64,000 bases of DNA from positions 124,001 through 188,000 of the forward strand of contig CAKPCB010000001.1 of NCBI GenBank assembly GCA_934141245.1, read 5' to 3'. The translations under genes and the position numbers were made by a program. Below are positions 1-7,771 of the stretch, piece after piece. This DNA comes from an uncultured Bacilli bacterium. Its GTDB lineage: Bacteria; Bacillota_I; Bacilli_A; RF39; UBA660. How positions within the stretch are numbered: the first letter of the stretch is position 1; every line of letters begins with the position of its first letter. The notes under the pieces were generated by a model that had not been told where the DNA came from, did no database searches, and was given only the letters and a program-made list of their open reading frames with translations.

Positions 1-202
1 GAATGATAGAATATCAAGGTTGCTTATGAATTTGAATTTGATGAGTAGTGGATATTTACCTGTAATAATTAAGAAAGAATCAAGACTAAAATATTATGAA
101 ACATTAGATAAAGCACATACAACAGGTAATTATACAGATTTTATTAAGTTGGTTACTGAATTAGAAATTGAGATGCTCAATAAACACTTAAAATTATTAT
201 AA
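1..202 (+). CDS. Fic family protein, C-terminal fragment (5' end outside window)
   Basis: The open frame enters from the left edge, so only about the last 66 residues are visible. They begin with N-D-R-I-S-R-L-L-M-N and continue with a segment like 'RLKYYETLDKAHTTGNY', which matches the end of the Fic motif (HPFx[D/E]GN[G/K]R) and the helix after it. Fic proteins transfer AMP or related groups from nucleotides to hydroxyl side chains of target proteins. If the alignment is right, the residue between Asn and Arg of the motif is Asp instead of the usual Gly or Lys. The catalytic His lies outside the window, so activity cannot be judged. A TTG at 20 could be mistaken for a start but lies inside the conserved motif. 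Confidence 0.75.
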   Translation, partial: NDRISRLLMNLNLMSSGYLPVIIKKESRLKYYETLDKAHTTGNYTDFIKLVTELEIEMLNKHLKLL

Positions 203-227
203 ATGTTAAAAAAAATTACTCAAAAGA

Positions 228-258
228 AAACCCTTAGATTTTTTTCTAGGGGTTTATC
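228..258. terminator. Terminator between convergent fic and pilB-like genes
   Basis: An 11-bp stem (228-238 pairing with the arm ending near 254, one G-U pair) encloses a T-rich loop and is flanked by A-rich and T-rich stretches. It lies between two convergent genes, so it may work in both directions. Confidence 0.6.
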
Positions 259-270
259 TATATTCTATTT

Positions 271-1716
271 TTATATTACTTCAAGATCATTATTCATGTT
301 AGGTAAATCATTTTCAAAAAAGTTATCAACATCATTTGATTCAATATCATCTAAAACAATATCTTTTAATTTTGGAATATTATCTTGATTTGGTTGTATT
401 ACTTGATTTTGATTGACCTGAATTGGTTCAGGTGTTTTAATTGGCATTTTAGGAGTAGGTATAGGAATAGGATTTATACTACCTTGTTCTTTTTTTCTTC
501 TTTTTTCTGCCATTTCTTTTAATGATTTGATTTCAAGATCAACTTCTATTAATTTAAATATTTCACTAAAAGTAGTATCACCATTAATTATTTTTTCTAA
601 TCCATCACCAAGTAGAGTTGTAACGTCATCTGTGTAAACTAAATCTTTTAATTCATCTTTTGTAGTATTTGGATTTGCAATAACACTTCTTAGTGTGTCA
701 TTTATGTATAATACTTCTTCTATAGCAATACGACCATGATATCCATCTGTACATTCATCACATTTAGCTGCATCATATACTTGATTTACTTCTTTATTCA
801 AAACTAATCTAAATATTTCCTTTTCATAATCTGTAGTGTTTCTTAAAACTCTACATTTAGGGCAAAGCTTTCTTGCTAATTTTTGTGATATGATACCAGT
901 TAAAGCACTTGATAATAGATATCGTTCTACATCCATATCTAAAAGTCTTTCTATAGTACTAAGTGAGTTGTTAGTATGAAGAGTAGATAATACTAAGTGA
1001 CCTGTAATTGATGCTCTTACAGCAATTTGAGCAGTTTCTGAGTCACGAATCTCACCAATTAAAATTATATTTGGATCCTGTCTTAATATAGAACGTAAAA
1101 CAACAGCAAATGTAAGACCAATCTCACTATTTACTTGAACCTGGTTAATTCCCTCTATATTCATTTCTATTGGATCTTCTACAGTGATTATATTAACATT
1201 TTCTTTATTTAACTCTTGCAACATTGAATATGTAGTAGTACTTTTACCTGAACCAGTTGCACCAGTAACCAATATTATTCCGTTTGGTACACCAAGCATC
1301 TTGTTTAACAACTTAAAGTTTTTTTCTGAAAACCCTAAAGATGCAATACCTGTTAAGCTTTTTGAATAATCAAGAATACGAATAACAACCTTTTCACCTT
1401 CATTGGTAGGTAATACAGAAACACGCATGTCTAAATTTCTTCCTTCTATACGACCTTTTATCGCACCATCTTGTGGTAATCTAGTTTCCGTTATATTCAT
1501 ATTAGAAATAAGCTTAACCCTAGTAATAAAATTCCTTTCATATGCTTTAGGTATAATTGTATGATTTTTTAATTCTCCATCTATACGCATACGAATTAAT
1601 AAGTCATTTTCTCTAGGATCCATATGTATATCACTAGCACGATTAGTTGATGCATACAATATTACTTTATTAACTATATCAACTATAGGTGTATTTACAA
1701 CATCATATTCTATCAT
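271..1716 (-). CDS. Type II/IV pilus-type assembly ATPase (PilB/GspE family)
   Basis: Hexameric ATPase that powers extension of type IV pili, competence pseudopili or type II secretion. Of 481 residues, the Walker A GATGSGKST is at 152-160, an Asp-box/Walker B region 'DPNIILIGEIRD' near 214-225, and a His box 'HLVLSTLHTN' at 240-249. Two CxxC pairs (C285/C288 and C319/C322) form the zinc site typical of this family. The N-terminal MshEN-type domain of long PilB proteins is missing. The C-terminus carries an unusual extension rich in Pro, Ile and Gln (about 410-450) and then an acidic tail. The second of two in-frame ATGs is preferred because its spacing from GGGG is 9 nt (the ATG at 1722 is only 3 nt away). 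No PilC or prepilin peptidase is visible nearby, but two prepilin-like genes are divergent from it. Confidence 0.9.
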   Translation of the reverse strand: MIEYDVVNTPIVDIVNKVILYASTNRASDIHMDPRENDLLIRMRIDGELKNHTIIPKAYERNFITRVKLISNMNITETRLPQDGAIKGRIEGRNLDMRVSVLPTNEGEKVVIRILDYSKSLTGIASLGFSEKNFKLLNKMLGVPNGIILVTGATGSGKSTTTYSMLQELNKENVNIITVEDPIEMNIEGINQVQVNSEIGLTFAVVLRSILRQDPNIILIGEIRDSETAQIAVRASITGHLVLSTLHTNNSLSTIERLLDMDVERYLLSSALTGIISQKLARKLCPKCRVLRNTTDYEKEIFRLVLNKEVNQVYDAAKCDECTDGYHGRIAIEEVLYINDTLRSVIANPNTTKDELKDLVYTDDVTTLLGDGLEKIINGDTTFSEIFKLIEVDLEIKSLKEMAEKRRKKEQGSINPIPIPTPKMPIKTPEPIQVNQNQVIQPNQDNIPKLKDIVLDDIESNDVDNFFENDLPNMNNDLEVI

Positions 1717-1823
1717 AAGCATTAGCCCCTTTTTACTTTTTATATCTTTTTATTCTAGTATTTTATCATAACTTATTATATAATATTAGTTGAAGATAAT
1801 CAATAAGGGGATGATAAATTTCT

Positions 1824-2372
1824 ATGAAAAAAATAAATAAAAAGGGTTTTGCTCTTGCTGAAGCAATAGTAGTATCAGTTTTTGTTCTTGGAATGTTTAC
1901 ATACTTAGCTATGAATATAATTCCCTTAATAAGTAAGTATGATGCAGTGTTAAAGTATGATAATCCACAAGAAATATATGCTGCAAATGTTTTGTATGAT
2001 GAAGTGTTAAATTATATGAATACAAAGCATGTTGAATATACTGCTTCTAATTTTAAAAATATGAAATTTGATAAAAGCAGGTCACTTATAGCTATAGATT
2101 CTAAAGGTGAAAACAAAGACTATTTTTTAGAATTGATTGATTACTTAGGAATAGTTAATACATTTTGGCTAGATCTAGATGGTAAGTGTAATGTTACCGA
2201 GGATGATTATGGTACTAATTATAGAGGTATGAGAGATTACTGTAATTATTTATTCTCAAAAAAAGGGCTAGAAAGCAAAAAAAATTATGCAATATTCTTA
2301 GTGGAGTTTGAGAATAACAAATTTTCACATTTTGTAATTATGGAAGGTGAGAATAATGAAAATATTAAATAA
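1824..2372 (+). CDS. Prepilin-like protein with class III leader
   Basis: The N-terminus is a short basic leader (MKKINKKG) followed by F-A-L-A-E and a long hydrophobic stretch. This is the class III signal that prepilin peptidase cuts after Gly, with the conserved Glu at mature position 5. The rest (182 aa in total) is a soluble domain I do not recognise, with three Cys in its C-terminal half. It would be a pseudopilin in a filament driven by the divergent ATPase. It overlaps the next gene, of the same type, by 17 nt, so the two are translated together. A GGGG at 1807-1810 is rather far upstream (13 nt) for a ribosome site. Confidence 0.7.
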   Translation: MKKINKKGFALAEAIVVSVFVLGMFTYLAMNIIPLISKYDAVLKYDNPQEIYAANVLYDEVLNYMNTKHVEYTASNFKNMKFDKSRSLIAIDSKGENKDYFLELIDYLGIVNTFWLDLDGKCNVTEDDYGTNYRGMRDYCNYLFSKKGLESKKNYAIFLVEFENNKFSHFVIMEGENNENIK

Positions 2373-2919
2373 TAAAGGCTTTACGGTTGCTGAACTTATT
2401 GTTACTTTTGTACTTGTTATGAGTATTTCAATTGGCCTTTTCAAAATAGTAGATAGTTATAGACAAAGACAGCAAAAGGAATCTGCTATAAAAGAAATCG
2501 ACTCATTTAGAAACGAAATATTAAAAACTGTATATGATGACATAAATGAATATGGTGTAAAACTTATCAAAGGTATTGATTCAATTGGAGGAAGTAAATG
2601 TAATGGTTATAATCAAGGTGTATTAATTGAATTTAAAACTAGTGAAAATAATGAATTAAATGAAAAAGAATTCTGCGTTGGAAAAGAAGGTATTAAATAT
2701 GGTGGTGTTTTATATAAAAAGCCAAGTTCTTTTATAACATTTACTAACAATATTATTTATTTGGATTCTGGTGAAATGAATTTTTCAAATAAATCAGAAG
2801 CCAAGAAAAGAATTTTTTCTATAAATGTAGAAATAAAACACTCTGAGCTTAAAAATCCAATTAAATTAAATATAGTTGCTACTAGTAAGGTTTCTAGTGT
2901 AACTTCAGATGGTGAATAA
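2356..2919 (+). CDS. Prepilin-like protein with class III leader
   Basis: 187 residues. The leader MKILNNKG is followed by F-T-V-A-E-L-I and a hydrophobic helix, the type IV pilin/pseudopilin signature with Glu at mature position 5. The globular part is unknown; a 'RQRQQKESAIKEIDSFRNEI' region continues the N-terminal helix. The ATG at 2356 is preferred over the GTG at 2347 because AAGGTGAG lies just upstream and the KGF leader is then of normal length. It starts inside the end of the previous pilin-like gene. The pair probably encodes minor pilins of the same filament. Confidence 0.7.
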   Translation: MKILNNKGFTVAELIVTFVLVMSISIGLFKIVDSYRQRQQKESAIKEIDSFRNEILKTVYDDINEYGVKLIKGIDSIGGSKCNGYNQGVLIEFKTSENNELNEKEFCVGKEGIKYGGVLYKKPSSFITFTNNIIYLDSGEMNFSNKSEAKKRIFSINVEIKHSELKNPIKLNIVATSKVSSVTSDGE

Positions 2920-2983
2920 ATTAGTATAGTAAAAATTTAAAAAGTGTTATATTATATTTATAAATGGTTTTGGTGGTGAGTTG

Positions 2984-3877
2984 ATGAAAAACATAGTAGA
3001 ATATGTTGATAATAAGAATAATAAGTTATCAATTAAGCAAAATTATATTAAAGCATTAGAGGATCCAAGATTTAAATCCTTGATTTCAATGGCAAAAATA
3101 AAAGAAGAGCTTGCATCTAAATATACAACAAGGCTTATGGATAGTGCAATTGAAGTTGATAACTGTAAGAATTGTCCTTGCTTGGCTTCATGTAAAAATG
3201 AAATAAAAGGTTGTTACTTATATCCAAATATTAATGAAAAAACAATTAATTTTTCATATAATACTTGTAGATACAAGAATAAAGAAAAATATAAAGATAA
3301 TCTTGTTATATTTGATATTCCAAAATCAATTAAAGAAGCTTCTATGAGGGAAATATATAAAACTGATAAAAATAGATTACCTATTATTAGAGAATTGAAA
3401 GAATTTATAAATAATTATGGTACAGAAGAAAATATAAAAGGTATTTATTTACATGGAAGTTTTGGTTCTGGTAAAACATATCTAATTGCAGCATTATTTA
3501 ATGAACTTGCTAAAAAGAATGTTAAATCTATTATAATTCATGTACCGGAATTATTAAGAGATTTAAAGGATTCATTTTCCAGTAATTATTCGGATAAATT
3601 CTATAGACTTAAGCATACACCATTACTTTTATTAGATGACATTGGTGCAGAGTACTTAACCGCATGGGGAAGAGATGAAGTTATCGAACCAATATTACAA
3701 TATAGAATGGATGAAAATTTACCTACATTTTTTACATCTAATTTTACTCTTGAGGAATTAGAGAAACATTTCTCAGTTGCTTCTAATAGTGTTGATAAAG
3801 TAAAAGCCAGAAGAATAATGGAAAGAATAAAGCAATTATCAAAAGAAGTAGAACTTAGTAGCAAAAATTTAAGATGA
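2984..3877 (+). CDS. dnaI: Primosomal protein DnaI (helicase loader)
   Basis: AAA+ ATPase that loads the replicative helicase onto DNA at oriC and restart sites. The N-terminal part has a cluster of Cys (61, 64, 66, 70, 77, 95) corresponding to the DnaI zinc-binding, helicase-binding domain. The C-terminal AAA+ domain has Walker A GSGKT at 161-165 and Walker B LLLLDD at 214-219. At 297 aa it has the usual length. ATG at 2984 follows GGTGGTGAG; the TTG immediately before it is in frame but closer to the ribosome site. In Bacilli dnaI usually follows dnaB; here dnaB is not in the window and the upstream genes are pilin-like. The next element is the T-box leader of the thrS operon. Confidence 0.9.
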   Translation: MKNIVEYVDNKNNKLSIKQNYIKALEDPRFKSLISMAKIKEELASKYTTRLMDSAIEVDNCKNCPCLASCKNEIKGCYLYPNINEKTINFSYNTCRYKNKEKYKDNLVIFDIPKSIKEASMREIYKTDKNRLPIIRELKEFINNYGTEENIKGIYLHGSFGSGKTYLIAALFNELAKKNVKSIIIHVPELLRDLKDSFSSNYSDKFYRLKHTPLLLLDDIGAEYLTAWGRDEVIEPILQYRMDENLPTFFTSNFTLEELEKHFSVASNSVDKVKARRIMERIKQLSKEVELSSKNLR

Positions 3878-3881
3878 CATA

Positions 3882-3910
3882 TTGAACGTTTTAAACATTT
3901 GTGATAATAT
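3882..3910 (+). promoter_or_regulatory. Sigma-A-type promoter of the T-box operon
   Basis: TTGAAC at 3882-3887 and TAATAT at 3905-3910 are separated by 17 bp, just after the dnaI stop and just before the first conserved T-box elements. An alternative -10 (GATAAT, 3903) gives a 15-bp spacer. Confidence 0.5.
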
Positions 3911-3914
3911 AAAC

Positions 3915-4121
3915 TTAATTACAGAGACAAAGGACACGATTATACTAAATGATTTATAGAGAGTTAGCGGTTGGTGAAAGCTAATATGAATTTATTATAA
4001 CCACTACCTTTTGAGTAGGACCTGAAAAGGATTCCCGGAGAGATTCGTTAAATCAAATTAAGTTAAACCAAGGATGGTACCGTGTAATTCACTCCTAATT
4101 ATTAGTATTAGGAGTTTTTTT
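3915..4121 (+). promoter_or_regulatory. T-box riboswitch, threonine-specific
   Basis: The leader contains stem I with 'GGTTGGTGAAAGC' near 3969-3981, the antiterminator T-box sequence 'AACCAAGGATGGTACCGTG' at 4066-4084, and a Rho-independent terminator (ACTCCTAAT/ATTAGGAGT, 4091-4114, then T-run). Uncharged tRNA pairs with the T-box and prevents termination. In the specifier-loop region 4000-4008 reads ACC-ACT-ACC, three Thr codons in one frame, so threonine specificity holds whichever triplet is read. This fits thrS downstream. A 106-codon unknown gene lies between the leader and thrS and must be under the same control. Confidence 0.9.
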
Positions 4122-4141
4122 ATTGGGGGGATTTGACAAAT

Positions 4142-4462
4142 ATGGAAAATCATACAGTTGGATGGTTATGTTCAACACTAAAGGAATCAGATAGTATTGA
4201 AGCTAGAAAGATATTATCAGAAGAGCTTTTAAAAAGAAATGCAGATAATTGGCTTATTGATAAAGAAGCATATCAAATAGCATTAGAGTATTCAAGTTTA
4301 ACAGAACTTGTTAATTTAGCTTATTATAATAATAATCCTTGTTTAATAGCGCTTATTTATAAAGAACTTGAAAATAGAGTGAATCGTAACAATGATAAGA
4401 AAATGTTTCATCAAAATATAAGAAAAATTAAAGTTAGAAAGAGAAAAAGAAAATTTATATAA
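4142..4462 (+). CDS. Small basic protein of unknown function in the thrS operon
   Basis: 106 residues, not recognised. The N-terminal two thirds look helical (segments like 'SIEARKILSEELLKRNADNW' and 'YQIALEYSSLTELVNLAYY'). The C-terminus is strongly basic, ending in 'KIRKVKVRKRKRKFI'-like repeats of Lys and Arg (exact order K-I-K-V-R-K-R-K-R-K-F-I), which suggests contact with RNA or with a ribosomal surface. ATG at 4142 is preferred because GGGGGG lies 11 nt upstream; the in-frame TTG at 4133 is only 2 nt from it. It is the first gene after the threonine T-box and is 18 nt from thrS, so it is induced when threonyl-tRNA runs short. No transmembrane segment or signal peptide is visible. Confidence 0.65.
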   Translation: MENHTVGWLCSTLKESDSIEARKILSEELLKRNADNWLIDKEAYQIALEYSSLTELVNLAYYNNNPCLIALIYKELENRVNRNNDKKMFHQNIRKIKVRKRKRKFI

Positions 4463-4480
4463 ATATAGGGAGAGATAATT

Positions 4481-6232
4481 ATGAATATTAAAGAAAATGA
4501 AAAATTAAGTATTATAAACCACTCTTGTGCACATTTACTAGCACAAGCAGTAAAACATTTATATCCAAATGCATTATTTTGGGTAGGACCAGTAATAGAA
4601 GATGGATTCTATTATGATATTGATTTAGGTGATGAAGTAATTAAAGAAGAAGACCTAGAAAAAATAGAAAAAGAAATGAAAAAATGCGCTAAAGATGGAA
4701 AAAGAATTGTTAGACATGAAATTTCTAAAGAAGAAGCACTAGAACAATTTAAAAATGATCCATATAAAATAGATTTAATTTCTAGAATGGATGAAAACGA
4801 TACGGTTATTTCTTGCTATACTCAAGGTGACTTTACTGATTTATGTCGTGGTCCACATGTTGAAACAACTAAAGAGTTAAAATATTTTAAACTTTTAAAA
4901 GTAAGTGGTGCATATTGGAAAGGTGATTCTAAAAACAAAATGCTTCAAAGAATCTATGGAATTTGCTTTGACAATCAAGAAGATTTAGATGCTTATTTAA
5001 AAATGCTTGAAGAAGCTAAAGAAAGAGATCATAGAAAAATAGGAAAAGATTTAGATATATTTATGTCTGATGATCTAGTAGGAAGAGGACTTCCAATGTT
5101 CTTACCAAATGGTTATATAATATGGCAAGAATTAGAAAACTATATAAAAGAAAAAGAAAGAAAATTAGGATATCTTCATGTATTAACACCATGTGTAGGT
5201 ACAGTTAACCTATATAAAACATCAGGACATTGGGATCACTATAAAGAAAATATGTTCCCAGCAATGGAAGTAGATGGAGAATCATTTGTACTTCGTCCGA
5301 TGAACTGTCCACATCATATGATGATATATTCAAATAAATTACATTCATATAAAGATTTACCAATAAGAATTGGTGAAATAGCACATGACTTTAGATATGA
5401 AGCAAGTGGTGCAGTTAAAGGAATAGAACGTGGTAGACATTTCTGCCAAAATGATGCACATCTTTTTGTAACACCAGAACAAATTAAATCAGAGTTTAAG
5501 AATGTTGTAGACTTGATATTTGATGTATATAAAGATTTTAATATTACAAATTATAGATGCGTATTATCACTAAGGGATCCAGAAGATAAAGAAAAATATC
5601 ATCAAGATGATGAAATGTGGAATAAAGCAGAAAATGAATTACGTGAAGTTTTAAATGAATTAGGAATTGAATATACAGAAGAAATTGGTGAAGCAGCATT
5701 CTATGGACCAAAATTAGATGTTAATGTAAAACCAGCAATAGGAAATGAAATAACATTATCTACTTGTCAATTGGATTTCTGCTTACCAGCTAAATTTGAT
5801 TTAAAATATGTAGATAAAGATGGGGTTAAGAAAACACCAGTAGTACTACATAGAGCAATTTTAGGTTCACTAGATAGATTTATGGCATACATATTAGAGG
5901 AAACTAAAGGTGCATTACCAACTTGGTTATCACCAGTTCAAGTAAATATTATTCCAGTAAATCCGGAAATTCATAAGGAATACTCAGAAAAAGTTTTAAA
6001 TGAATTAAAAGAACTTAATATAAGAGCTGAACTTGATGATAGGAATGAAAAATTAGGTTATCGTATGAGAGAATCTCAAACTAAAAAGATTCCATATTCA
6101 TTAATAATAGGTGATAAAGAATCAAGTGATAATCTTGTAAGTTATAGAAAATATGGAAGTGCTGATACAACAACAGTTTCAAAAGATGAATTTAAAAAAT
6201 ATATATTAGGTATTATAAGCAATAAAGAATAG
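4481..6232 (+). CDS. thrS: Threonyl-tRNA synthetase lacking the TGS domain
   Basis: Class II synthetase that attaches threonine to tRNA-Thr. The 583-aa protein starts almost directly with the editing domain, shown by H-S-C-A-H at 14-18 and a later C-R-G-P-H. Motif 2 is in the 'RPMNCPHHMMIYS' to 'DFRYEASG' region and motif 3 in 'LHRAILGSLDRF', followed by a C-terminal anticodon-binding domain. The usual N-terminal TGS domain (about 60 residues in B. subtilis ThrS) is absent, and GGGAGAG just before ATG 4481 supports this start. The preceding small gene does not look like a detached TGS domain. Control is by the upstream T-box, and a terminator follows directly. Confidence 0.96.
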   Translation: MNIKENEKLSIINHSCAHLLAQAVKHLYPNALFWVGPVIEDGFYYDIDLGDEVIKEEDLEKIEKEMKKCAKDGKRIVRHEISKEEALEQFKNDPYKIDLISRMDENDTVISCYTQGDFTDLCRGPHVETTKELKYFKLLKVSGAYWKGDSKNKMLQRIYGICFDNQEDLDAYLKMLEEAKERDHRKIGKDLDIFMSDDLVGRGLPMFLPNGYIIWQELENYIKEKERKLGYLHVLTPCVGTVNLYKTSGHWDHYKENMFPAMEVDGESFVLRPMNCPHHMMIYSNKLHSYKDLPIRIGEIAHDFRYEASGAVKGIERGRHFCQNDAHLFVTPEQIKSEFKNVVDLIFDVYKDFNITNYRCVLSLRDPEDKEKYHQDDEMWNKAENELREVLNELGIEYTEEIGEAAFYGPKLDVNVKPAIGNEITLSTCQLDFCLPAKFDLKYVDKDGVKKTPVVLHRAILGSLDRFMAYILEETKGALPTWLSPVQVNIIPVNPEIHKEYSEKVLNELKELNIRAELDDRNEKLGYRMRESQTKKIPYSLIIGDKESSDNLVSYRKYGSADTTTVSKDEFKKYILGIISNKE

Positions 6233-6242
6233 TTTACGTAAA

Positions 6243-6276
6243 CTAAACAAATTATTAATAACTTGTTTAGTTTTTT
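6243..6276 (+). terminator. Terminator of the thrS operon
   Basis: CTAAACAA pairs with TTGTTTAG (6243-6270), followed by six T. Confidence 0.8.
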
Positions 6277-6332
6277 AATTTTATTAATCAAGATATAAGA
6301 TATAATGAAGTAAATAGAAAGGAGAGTAAAAT

Positions 6333-7181
6333 ATGGAAGGTAAAAAGAGTAGTGGAATATTAGTAGTAATTTTAGTTTTAGTTGTAATTGCTTTATCTGG
6401 ATATATTGCTTATGATAAGTTACTTGTTAAAACTGATAATAATAATAAGGATAATGCTAAATATGAGAAGGTAGTTGAGATTACAAATAAAGATAGTATT
6501 TTATTTTATCAAGGACTAATTGATAATATGTTTTATAATCTTGATCAAAATATAGAACAGGGAGTTATTTTTAGTTCTGATAAGGTTTTACTAAGTGATT
6601 TAACCTTAGAACAAAAACTTAAATTGGCTTATCAAAATGTTGATTATAGAAGATGTGTTCTAGATAAAGTCGATGGTACAGAGGATGTAAGTGAAAATTG
6701 TATGAAGAAAGCTTATAATAAACTATTTAATAGTGGTTATAAGTCTGGTGATTTTAAAACAGATCTATTAGATGTGAAATATGATTCAAAAATCACTAAT
6801 GAATATAAGTATATAGTTAAAAAAACACCAACAGATTTTGTTGGGGAATACGAAAAAATGTATCATACTAATAACTCGGTAAAGAAATATGCGCTTGGAA
6901 AAGTAGTAATTGAAGAAAATGTATATTTTGTAAAATTCAACATTGAGAATTCTTCGGAAAAAATGAGGGTTACATTCTATACAGATGCAAGCTTAAAAAC
7001 AGAACTAAAAGATATTCCTTCATTTGTATATAATTTGAATACTGCTGATGAAGATCTTGAAGACTATACTAAAAAATATATTGAAAAATATAAAGAATAT
7101 GCACCTAAATATAAAGTAACATTTAAATTAAATGAAGAAACAGACGAATATAATTTTTATAGTTCTGAAAGAATAAAATAA
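6333..7181 (+). CDS. Membrane-anchored extracellular protein, unknown
   Basis: 282 residues with one N-terminal membrane segment (about 8-28, 'GILVVILVLVVIALSGYIAY') preceded by MEGKKSS, so the remainder is probably outside the cell. The outside part is charged, with two Cys about 13 residues apart (in 'RRCVLDK' and 'SENCMKK') that could form a disulfide, and a mixed strand/helix look. I do not recognise a family. AAGGAGAG sits 7 nt before the start. It stands alone between the thrS terminator and its own terminator at 7210. Confidence 0.7.
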   Translation: MEGKKSSGILVVILVLVVIALSGYIAYDKLLVKTDNNNKDNAKYEKVVEITNKDSILFYQGLIDNMFYNLDQNIEQGVIFSSDKVLLSDLTLEQKLKLAYQNVDYRRCVLDKVDGTEDVSENCMKKAYNKLFNSGYKSGDFKTDLLDVKYDSKITNEYKYIVKKTPTDFVGEYEKMYHTNNSVKKYALGKVVIEENVYFVKFNIENSSEKMRVTFYTDASLKTELKDIPSFVYNLNTADEDLEDYTKKYIEKYKEYAPKYKVTFKLNEETDEYNFYSSERIK

Positions 7182-7209
7182 TTATAATAATTATAAAATA
7201 AAATGATTT

Positions 7210-7237
7210 GAGTATGTCAAGTTGACATGCTCTTTTT
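7210..7237 (+). terminator. Terminator after the anchored protein gene
   Basis: GAGTATGTCAA is nearly complementary to TTGACATGCTC (one G-U), followed by TTTTT. Confidence 0.75.
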
Positions 7238-7255
7238 AATTTTGTGAAAAAAATA

Positions 7256-7284
7256 TTTACAAAATTAAAATCAAATAGTATTAT
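7256..7284 (+). promoter_or_regulatory. Promoter of the mraZ (dcw) operon
   Basis: TTTACA (7256-7261), a 17-bp spacer and TATTAT (7279-7284), placed 10 bp upstream of the MraZ boxes. Confidence 0.6.
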
Positions 7285-7293
7285 TATGGTAGC

Positions 7294-7321
7294 AGTGGTT
7301 GATAGTGGTGAAAAGTGGGGG
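7294..7321 (+). promoter_or_regulatory. MraZ operator: three direct repeats with 10-bp period
   Basis: AGTGGT, AGTGGT and AGTGGG start at 7294, 7304 and 7314, exactly one helical turn apart, between the -10 box and the mraZ start. MraZ proteins are known to repress their own operon by binding tandem TGG-rich boxes of this kind. The last box also supplies the G-rich ribosome-binding sequence, so bound MraZ could coincide with the translation-start region. Confidence 0.75.
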
Positions 7322-7327
7322 ATGTTT

Positions 7328-7771
7328 ATGTTAATGGGTGAATATCATCATACTATTGATGATAAAGGTAGAATCATTATTCCTTCTAAATTTCGTGATG
7401 ATTTAGGCGAAGAGTTTATTATTACTAGAGGTTTAGAAAATTGCTTATTTGTTTATCCAAAAGATAAATGGAATTCTATTGTAAATAAATTAAATAACAT
7501 TCCATTCACCAAAAAAGATGCTCGTAGTTTTATGAGATTTTTCCTATCAGGCGCTACTGCAACTGAATTTGACAAACAAGGTCGAATTAATATTACCTCT
7601 CCACTTATCTCCTATGCTAATCTAAATAAGAATTGTGTAGTAATAGGCGTAGGAGATAGGCTTGAAATTTGGTCAGAGAAAAATTGGAAAGATTTTTATG
7701 ATATTAATAAGACTGAGTTTTCAAACATTGCAGAAAATTTATTTGATTCAAATTGGGTAGTAGGTGATTAA
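7328..7771 (+). CDS. mraZ: Transcriptional regulator MraZ
   Basis: Ring-forming AbrB-like DNA-binding protein, first gene of the division and cell-wall cluster. The protein starts MLMGEYHHTIDDKGR and has a second copy of the fold around 'ATEFDKQGRINITSPL'; the D-x-[KQ]-G-R signature appears in both halves. Length 147 aa is normal. An in-frame GTG at 7244 and an ATG at 7322 exist, but 7328 has the right spacing to GGGGG and matches the family N-terminus. Stop and rsmH start are directly adjacent. Confidence 0.93.
   Translation: MLMGEYHHTIDDKGRIIIPSKFRDDLGEEFIITRGLENCLFVYPKDKWNSIVNKLNNIPFTKKDARSFMRFFLSGATATEFDKQGRINITSPLISYANLNKNCVVIGVGDRLEIWSEKNWKDFYDINKTEFSNIAENLFDSNWVVGD

Noticed and set aside
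203..388. 61-codon + strand frame after the Fic fragment
   Set aside because: It covers the terminator and the C-terminal end of the minus-strand PilB-like gene; no ribosome site and biased composition of an antisense frame.
4142..4462. The small gene before thrS as a separate TGS domain
   Set aside because: TGS domains are beta-grasp folds of about 60 residues; this protein looks helical with a basic tail and shows no TGS-like segment.
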